Of a stretch of 17,700 nucleotides of DNA, positions 14,809 through 17,700 are shown piece after piece. The stretch lies in NCBI GenBank assembly GCA_964002385.1, contig CAXFFS010000026.1:1-17700 (forward strand), given 5' to 3'. Within the stretch, counting starts at the first letter, position 1, and every line of letters begins with the position of its first letter. The stretch comes from AEGEAN-183 sp964002385. Lineage in GTDB: Bacteria > Pseudomonadota > Gammaproteobacteria > Magnimaribacterales > Magnimaribacteraceae. The translations under genes and the position numbers were made by a program. Under the pieces are notes generated by a model, which made no database searches, was not told the origin of the DNA, and saw only the letters and a list, made by a program, of their open reading frames with translations.

Positions 14809-15732
14809 ATGTCCAGTCCACAACCATATTTCGTACCTGAATCAAGCAAGCTTCCTTTTGCAATGGCACTAACCATGTTGGTTTTAATTATTGGAGCCTC
14901 GACTACAGTTAAACCTGAACTAGGCCCCTTTGGTGACAATTCTTATTTAGTTTTACTTACAGGTTTCTTAATGATGTGGACAACAATGTTTTTCTGGTTT
15001 TCGCAAGTCATTAAAGAGAACAATGAAGGCCTTAATAACAACATGTTGAATAATTCTTATTACTACGGAATGGCTTGGTTCATATTTTCTGAAGTAATGT
15101 TTTTCTTTGCTTTCTTCCTGGCGCTTGGATATATCAGGATGTTTGCTGTGCCTTGGTTAGGGGGAGAAGGGGAAAAGGGGATTGCAAACATGTTATGGCC
15201 TGGTTTTGAAGCCCATTGGCCTTTAATGATTACTCCTGACCAGGCTGTTTTCCCAGGACCAGCGGAGGAAATGTCTCTTGGTACTGCTTATTCTCATGGC
15301 GGGTTAGCAGGAGTTTTGGGATGGATACCTCTTTATAACACTATGCTTCTTCTTACCTCTAGCGTTACTGTGCATATCGCCCATATTGGATTAAAGAACG
15401 GTAACAGAAAACAGTTTAATTTGTGGTTGGCAATAACTTTGGTGCTGGGATATGCCTTTGTTGCCTTACAGGCCTTTGAATACTATGAAGCCTATACCCA
15501 CATGGGGTTAACTCTTAAGACTGGTGTCTACGGGACCACCTTCTTTATGTTAACCGGTTTCCATGGTTTTCATGTGTGCTTAGGCGCAATAATTTTAACC
15601 GTCATGCTTATAAGGGGTCTAAAAGGACATTTCAGTCATGACGACCAATTTGGGTTTGAAGCCGGTTCATGGTATTGGCACTTTGTGGATGTAGTTTGGA
15701 TTTGTCTGGTAGCTTTTGTTTATGTGATGTAA
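14809..15732 (+). CDS. coxC: cytochrome c oxidase subunit III
   Basis: Third core subunit of the oxidase, which stabilises subunit I and proton uptake in the family. About seven hydrophobic segments; signatures are PWPFxxA-like KLPFAMALTMLV, FWFSQVIKENNEG (62-74), WFIFSEVMFFFAFF (90-103) with the conserved membrane Glu95, VTVHIAH, ALQAFEYYEA, and the C-terminal TGFHGFHVCLGA and YWHFVDVVWICLVAFVYV. At 307 aa it is somewhat longer than many homologues because of a loop at about 111-165 (GGEGEKGIAN to AEEMSLG), a feature I associate with gammaproteobacterial CoxC. An AGGAG overlapping the ctaG stop precedes the ATG. It ends directly against the convergent DUF2909 gene with no spacer. Confidence 0.97.
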   Translation: MSSPQPYFVPESSKLPFAMALTMLVLIIGASTTVKPELGPFGDNSYLVLLTGFLMMWTTMFFWFSQVIKENNEGLNNNMLNNSYYYGMAWFIFSEVMFFFAFFLALGYIRMFAVPWLGGEGEKGIANMLWPGFEAHWPLMITPDQAVFPGPAEEMSLGTAYSHGGLAGVLGWIPLYNTMLLLTSSVTVHIAHIGLKNGNRKQFNLWLAITLVLGYAFVALQAFEYYEAYTHMGLTLKTGVYGTTFFMLTGFHGFHVCLGAIILTVMLIRGLKGHFSHDDQFGFEAGSWYWHFVDVVWICLVAFVYVM

Positions 15733-15930
15733 TTAAGATCCGGGACCAATCTGACCTGTGATTAAGCCGTATAGGATTGTAGAAAACAACACCACTGCAA
15801 TTGAAACCCTAATACCCAGACTGTAAGCGGTTCGTTTTGTTTTGCCTTTATCTTTTATTAGAAAGAAGCCGCCAGTGAAGAGACTTAAGAGCATTGCTAC
15901 AATTAGGAAAAGTATAAAGTACTTGAGCAT
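15733..15930 (-). CDS. DUF2909-like twin-transmembrane small protein
   Basis: A 65-aa hydrophobic protein, beginning MLKYFILFLIVAMLLSLFTG, with two predicted membrane helices (about 3-25 and 41-60) joined by a short basic loop FLIKDKGKTKRTAYSLGIRV. This pattern matches the DUF2909 family of small proteins found next to coxC and SURF1 genes in Pseudomonas and relatives (recognised from memory). Function is unknown; association with oxidase assembly or stability is inference from context. I chose the ATG at 15930; an upstream TTG would add seven residues but lacks a ribosome site and does not fit the family start. It is antisense to the surrounding cox genes: its stop abuts that of coxC, and it is divergent from SURF1 across 37 nt. 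Confidence 0.75.
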   Translation of the reverse strand: MLKYFILFLIVAMLLSLFTGGFFLIKDKGKTKRTAYSLGIRVSIAVVLFSTILYGLITGQIGPGS

Positions 15931-15967
15931 AACTAAAAACGAAGTATACAAGTATTAAAAATTAAAA

Positions 15968-16687
15968 ATGAGCATATTTCTTGATAAAAACTTCAACCCC
16001 GGGGTATGGATGACCTGTTTTGTAATTTTTTTTCTGCCCCTGCTTTTGTATTTAGGATCCTGGCAAATCTCTAGAGGGTTCGAAAAAAAAGAAATATGGG
16101 AAGCGTATTCTGTTAATAAGACATTGACCCCTTTAGCGGAAAAAGCGCTTTCTGTTTATAAAAAAGAAGATTTGATTTATCGCAGTGTAGTCATTAAGGG
16201 GTCTTACATTAATCAATCCTTTTTACTTGATAACAGAATTTATCGTAGCAAAAAAGGCTATGAGATATTTACCCCCTTTAAAAGTGAAAACGATAAGCTT
16301 TATTTAATTAATAGAGGCTGGACTAGTGATGATGTTGGCTACCCTTTTGCAGCTCCCGAAGGCAATCTACACATCGAGGGAATCATTTCTCCCTTTGAAA
16401 AATACGGTTTAAACCTATCTAACCTCAAGGCCTCAGAGTCTTTCCCTGTTATTGTGCAGGAATTAACTTACTCTTTAGCTTCTGATTTATTGGGGAAAGA
16501 GGTAAATATCGAAAACTTAGTTATACACCTTTCTGCTGCCTCAGAAGGATCGTTTGAGCCCACTTGGGGTCCTACTGAACTCAAAGCCCCTAGACACTGG
16601 GGATATGCGGCCCAATGGTTAGGCTTGGCTTTAGTTTTAGTCTTTCTTTACTTTTATTTCGGATTTAAACAGCCTTCAAAGCAATGA
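15968..16687 (+). CDS. SURF1 family cytochrome oxidase assembly protein
   Basis: SURF1/Shy1 protein, which helps insert haem a into subunit I at the inner membrane. Topology matches the family: helix one at about 15-32 with LGSWQISRGFEKKEIWEAY, a periplasmic domain with YRSVVIKGSYINQSFLLDNR (71-90), GYEIFTPF (97-104) and LYLINRGW (111-118), then WGPTELKAPRHWGYAAQWLGLAL and helix two at about 216-234. The conserved RHWGYAxQW contains H210. At 239 aa it is the usual bacterial length. The stop overlaps the next ATG (ATGA). Located after coxC and the antisense DUF2909 gene, as in Pseudomonas. It may need its own promoter, since the preceding gene runs the other way; the 37-nt gap is too AT-rich to call one. 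Confidence 0.92.
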   Translation: MSIFLDKNFNPGVWMTCFVIFFLPLLLYLGSWQISRGFEKKEIWEAYSVNKTLTPLAEKALSVYKKEDLIYRSVVIKGSYINQSFLLDNRIYRSKKGYEIFTPFKSENDKLYLINRGWTSDDVGYPFAAPEGNLHIEGIISPFEKYGLNLSNLKASESFPVIVQELTYSLASDLLGKEVNIENLVIHLSAASEGSFEPTWGPTELKAPRHWGYAAQWLGLALVLVFLYFYFGFKQPSKQ

Positions 16688-17241
16688 AACAAAAAGAAAA
16701 AAATCAAAAATATAAAGCTGCTATCATTTTTTTGATACCCATACTTGTTCTTATTGCTAGCACTTTATGGTTTTATGTTGGATTTTCACCTGAGGGCAGA
16801 ACCAACAATGGTCAGTTAATTGAACCACCTATTGATTTAGCTAAATTAAAGATAGAGGGTGTTAACAATGGCTTTCCAGGAAGATGGACCATTATCCATG
16901 TCTTAAATAATCCCTGTCAGGAGACTTGTTGGAGTTCTTTGTATAAAACAAGACAAGTAAATATTAGGCTTGGTAGAGATGCAACAAGGGTTGGAAGGTA
17001 TCTATTAATATCAGATTCCTACAATCTCTCACCACAAGAGACAGCAAGATTAGCAAAAGAATACCCTCGTCTAGAATTATTTAGGATATCAGAGCAAAAC
17101 ATTCCTTCTGAAATAATTAAGGATTCTTACATGTTGTTTGACCCCTTGGGAAATGGGATATTGATTTATTCACCAGAATTGCCTGGAGGAGAACTTTTAC
17201 AGGACCTTAAGAAAGTTTTACAAAATTCAAAAATAGGATAA
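16684..17241 (+). CDS. membrane-anchored thioredoxin-fold-like CxxxC protein of the cox cluster
   Basis: Unnamed 185-aa protein. A basic N-terminus and one helix (about 11-33) anchor it, with the rest likely periplasmic. RWTIIHVLNNPCQETCWSSLYKTRQV has a C78-x3-C82 pair after a beta strand, the same spacing as the Sco copper motif, then YLLISDS (106-112), YMLFDPLGNGILIY (149-162) and a C-terminal helix, consistent with a thioredoxin/Sco-like fold. The histidine that completes the Sco copper site before the LIDPxG strand is absent (the region reads IIKDSYMLFDPLG); the only His is H72. It resembles, from memory, the hypothetical gene after SURF1 in Pseudomonas. Its ATG overlaps the SURF1 stop and sco follows after 8 nt. 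A redox role toward Sco or CuA cysteines is inference. Confidence 0.7.
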   Translation: MKQKEKNQKYKAAIIFLIPILVLIASTLWFYVGFSPEGRTNNGQLIEPPIDLAKLKIEGVNNGFPGRWTIIHVLNNPCQETCWSSLYKTRQVNIRLGRDATRVGRYLLISDSYNLSPQETARLAKEYPRLELFRISEQNIPSEIIKDSYMLFDPLGNGILIYSPELPGGELLQDLKKVLQNSKIG

Positions 17242-17249
17242 TAAATATT

Positions 17250-17700
17250 ATGAAAAGAAATTTCACTTGGACAATTGTTAGCTGTTTAGCTGTCATGCTT
17301 ATCGCTTTGTCTTTGTATGTAAACAAGATGACAACTAAAGTTTATTTAAGTAATGAGCAATTAAAAGACCTGGGCCTTTACTTAATTGAGCCTGCACGGG
17401 ATCTAGGTTCATTTAATCTTATAGATTCAAATGAGAAAGAATTTCTGCCCCAAGATTTTGAAGGAAAGTGGAATGTCCTTTTTTTTGGTTTTACATTTTG
17501 TCCTGATATTTGTCCTATCACGATGAGAATGCTGTCAAGAATTGAAAAGGAAATTGACTCTCAAGAACTAGATAAAATTAGAATTTTTTTAGTCACAGTT
17601 GATCCAGTAAGAGACAATCCAAATCAGCTTAAAATATATCTAAAAAATTTCAGCGAGAACTTTACAGGCCTAACTGGGGGCTTGGACCAAATATATAATT
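17250..17700 (+). CDS. SCO1/SenC family copper chaperone (3' end outside window)
   Basis: The first 150 codons of a Sco protein, which delivers copper to, or reduces, the CuA cysteines of CoxB. One N-terminal helix (about 8-23) leads to a periplasmic thioredoxin-fold domain: GSFNLIDSNEKEF (53-65), GKWNVLFFGFTFCPDICPITM (72-92) with copper ligands C84 and C88, and RIFLVTVDPVRDNPNQLKIYL (111-131). The C-terminal His ligand is expected beyond the window end. Beginning 8 nt after the preceding CxxxC gene, it is probably in the same unit. In Pseudomonas, ctaA and ctaB lie between these genes; here they are absent. The frame is open to the last base. Confidence 0.93.
   Translation, partial: MKRNFTWTIVSCLAVMLIALSLYVNKMTTKVYLSNEQLKDLGLYLIEPARDLGSFNLIDSNEKEFLPQDFEGKWNVLFFGFTFCPDICPITMRMLSRIEKEIDSQELDKIRIFLVTVDPVRDNPNQLKIYLKNFSENFTGLTGGLDQIYN

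Noticed and set aside
1..17700. Mobile elements, CRISPR arrays, toxin-antitoxin or defence genes
   Set aside because: No transposase, integrase, regularly spaced repeats or unexplained accessory genes were seen; coding space is filled by recognisable housekeeping families.

Overview
This window is a stretch of ordinary, tightly packed chromosome from an AT-rich bacterium. Every long gene has a recognisable family. Gene order (gyrB | plsC-gmhB-glycyl-tRNA synthetase-lpxL-trkH-trkA-fmt-def | purE-tsaC-aroE | cox cluster), the proteobacterial-type insert in GyrB, and the coxB-coxA-ctaG-coxC-DUF2909-SURF1-sco arrangement all point to a gammaproteobacterium. Low GC by eye, heavy AGA/AGG arginine use, tiny gaps and the absence of several usual neighbours suggest a streamlined, aerobic, possibly marine lineage (SAR86-like is my guess, not proven).

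Layout. (1) 1-1480, + strand: the 3' part of gyrB, whose start lies left of the window. (2) 9416 down to 1477, - strand: eight genes in one direction, def-fmt-trkA-trkH-lpxL-glyS-gmhB-plsC, ending convergently with gyrB in a shared CTAG. They combine N-terminal methionine processing (def, fmt), potassium uptake (trkA, trkH), glycine charging, and envelope lipid/LPS synthesis (lpxL, gmhB, plsC). (3) 9479-11333, + strand: purE-tsaC-aroE, divergent from def and covering purine synthesis, tRNA t6A modification and the shikimate pathway. (4) 11489-17700, + strand: a cytochrome c oxidase cluster (coxB with a fused cytochrome c domain, coxA, ctaG, coxC, SURF1, a membrane-anchored CxxxC protein, and a sco gene cut by the window end). 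A small DUF2909 gene is embedded on the - strand. Together these encode the aa3/caa3-type terminal oxidase core and its copper and haem insertion factors.

Points that stand out. The glycyl-tRNA synthetase is the single-chain alpha2 type, sitting where gammaproteobacteria usually carry glyQ-glyS. Three intergenic regions (upstream of trkA, def and coxB) share a -10-like hexamer followed directly by a GC-rich CCkCG block; at coxB this is part of a perfect 14-bp palindrome. The protein before Sco has a Sco-like CxxxC but no C-terminal copper-ligand histidine. Several usual neighbours (rsmB, purK, hemF, ctaA/ctaB) are absent from their expected positions. I saw no mobile element, CRISPR array, tRNA, rRNA, defence system or clearly novel system. 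No gap between genes exceeds about 155 bases.
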